DNA from: Verrucomicrobiota bacterium
GTDB taxonomy: Bacteria; Verrucomicrobiota; Verrucomicrobiia; Limisphaerales; UBA8199
NCBI GenBank assembly: GCA_026397855.1
Contig: JAPLUA010000564.1
Span: 1 to 5,274, forward strand
Direction of reading: 5' to 3'
DNA: 5,274 nt
Made by a program: the position numbers and the translations under genes. Below the pieces are notes generated by a model that worked only from the letters and a program-made list of their open reading frames with translations, did not search any database and was not told where the DNA came from. Position 1 is the stretch's first letter; each line of letters opens with the position of its first letter. Shown in pieces: positions 4,731 to 5,274 of the stretch.

Positions 4731-5274
4731 TACCCGGGCTTAAACCGCACTGGCAGCGCGCGCGCCAGTCAGCGGTGTTTTACGGGGTGTTTGCCACGGC
4801 GATTCGTGTCGGTGCCAACCTGTTCCTGCTCCCGCTGCTCCTCGGGAAGCTGTCGTCCGCCGAGTTGGCCTTGTGGTACGTCTTCCTGGCGCTGGGCAAC
4901 TTCGCCAATCTCGCGGACTTCGGCTTCGGGCAGGCCATATCCCGGGTCTATAGCTATCTTTGGGCCGGGGCCGAGGATTTTGATGCGGAGGGCCTGCGTC
5001 CGCCGCCTGTGAGCCGGGAGCCGAACCTGCCTCGGATTCGGCAATTGACCGCCACCGTGCATTTCTTCTACTGGCGCTTGTCGGTGGCGGCGACACTAAT
5101 TCTGGCGGTCGTCGGAACCGTGGTGCTCATGAGGCCCGCCTCCGCCGTCGCCGATCCGCGGCTGGCCTGGATCGCGTGGGCCGGTTTCCTGCTGACGATC
5201 GGGTTCAACCTGGCGTCCGGATGGTGGATGCTGGCCTGCCAGGGAATCGGCCGGGTCCGGGAAATCCAGGCGGC
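4724..5274 (+). CDS. Wzx-type polysaccharide flippase, N-terminal part (runs off the right edge)
   Basis: The frame is open from the ATG at 4724 to the window end, giving the first 183 residues of a longer membrane protein (complete members have roughly 400-500). Hydrophobic segments lie at about 17-40, 46-66, 118-136 and 148-170. The start (RQSAVFYGVFATAIRVGAN), the ALWYVFLALGNFANLADFGF stretch (49-68) and GQAISRVYSY (69-78) fit the oligosaccharide flippase/MATE-like superfamily, in which aromatic and Gly residues follow the second helix as DFGxGxAxxR. Such proteins move undecaprenyl-linked repeat units across the inner membrane. A polar, Pro-rich loop (82-110) separates helices 2 and 3. A TGA directly precedes the ATG, so this is the first ATG of the frame. 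The gene begins 34 nt after the DUF5989-like stop and may belong to the same operon. Confidence 0.8.
   Translation, partial: MKLPGLKPHWQRARQSAVFYGVFATAIRVGANLFLLPLLLGKLSSAELALWYVFLALGNFANLADFGFGQAISRVYSYLWAGAEDFDAEGLRPPPVSREPNLPRIRQLTATVHFFYWRLSVAATLILAVVGTVVLMRPASAVADPRLAWIAWAGFLLTIGFNLASGWWMLACQGIGRVREIQA

Noticed and set aside
4688..4740. The AGCCCGG/CCGGGCT pair as a transcription terminator after the DUF5989-like gene
   Set aside because: The loop is 39 nt and no U-run follows, so it does not fit an intrinsic terminator, and the flippase probably needs read-through.
4702..4743. ATG at 4702 as an alternative start for the flippase
   Set aside because: It is in a different frame and ends at a TAA after 13 codons; the flippase frame has a TGA directly before ATG 4724.
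1..5274. CRISPR arrays, tRNA or rRNA genes, insertion sequences
   Set aside because: I found no regularly spaced identical repeats, no tRNA-like cloverleaf elements, no rRNA segments and no transposase motifs or terminal inverted repeats.

Overview
The window is a GC-rich stretch of bacterial chromosome that reads as part of a surface-polysaccharide (capsule, exopolysaccharide or O-antigen) locus. The strongest pointer is a same-strand row of a NodU/CmcH-type carbamoyltransferase, an SxtJ-like membrane protein, a DUF5989-like single-pass membrane protein and the N-terminal part of a Wzx-type flippase. From memory, this grouping with a high-GC coding style fits Gram-negative lineages such as Verrucomicrobiota or Planctomycetota. 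No rRNA or other phylogenetic marker is present, so the taxonomic guess is weak.

Layout, left to right. Positions 1-181 hold no gene I can name; they contain a perfect 14-bp palindrome and a possible start of a leftward hydrophobic ORF. Positions 182-622 (+) encode a short left-handed beta-helix O-acetyltransferase of the CysE/EPS type, with a GTG start. Positions 607-1380 (-) encode a class I SAM-dependent methyltransferase that converges on the acetyltransferase and overlaps it by 16 bp. Positions 1381-2169 are a 789-bp divergent intergenic region with no convincing gene. It carries a degenerate short-period repeat related to TTTCGTG, several small inverted repeats and a long imperfect stem-loop in the leader of the next gene. 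Positions 2170-4026, 4051-4467 and 4489-4689 (+) encode the carbamoyltransferase and the two small membrane proteins, spaced 24 and 21 nt apart and so very probably one operon. From 4724 (+) a flippase runs off the right edge; its start codon lies inside a perfect inverted repeat.

How the genes may work together (inference): the acetyltransferase, methyltransferase and carbamoyltransferase are all decorating enzymes that could add acetyl, methyl and carbamoyl groups to sugars of a lipid-linked repeat unit, which the flippase would move across the inner membrane. The two small membrane proteins travel with carbamoyltransferases in other bacteria, including the saxitoxin clusters. They have no established function and are the least understood part of the window. 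I see no sign of a wholly new system; the most rewarding target is the carbamoyltransferase/SxtJ/DUF5989 trio.
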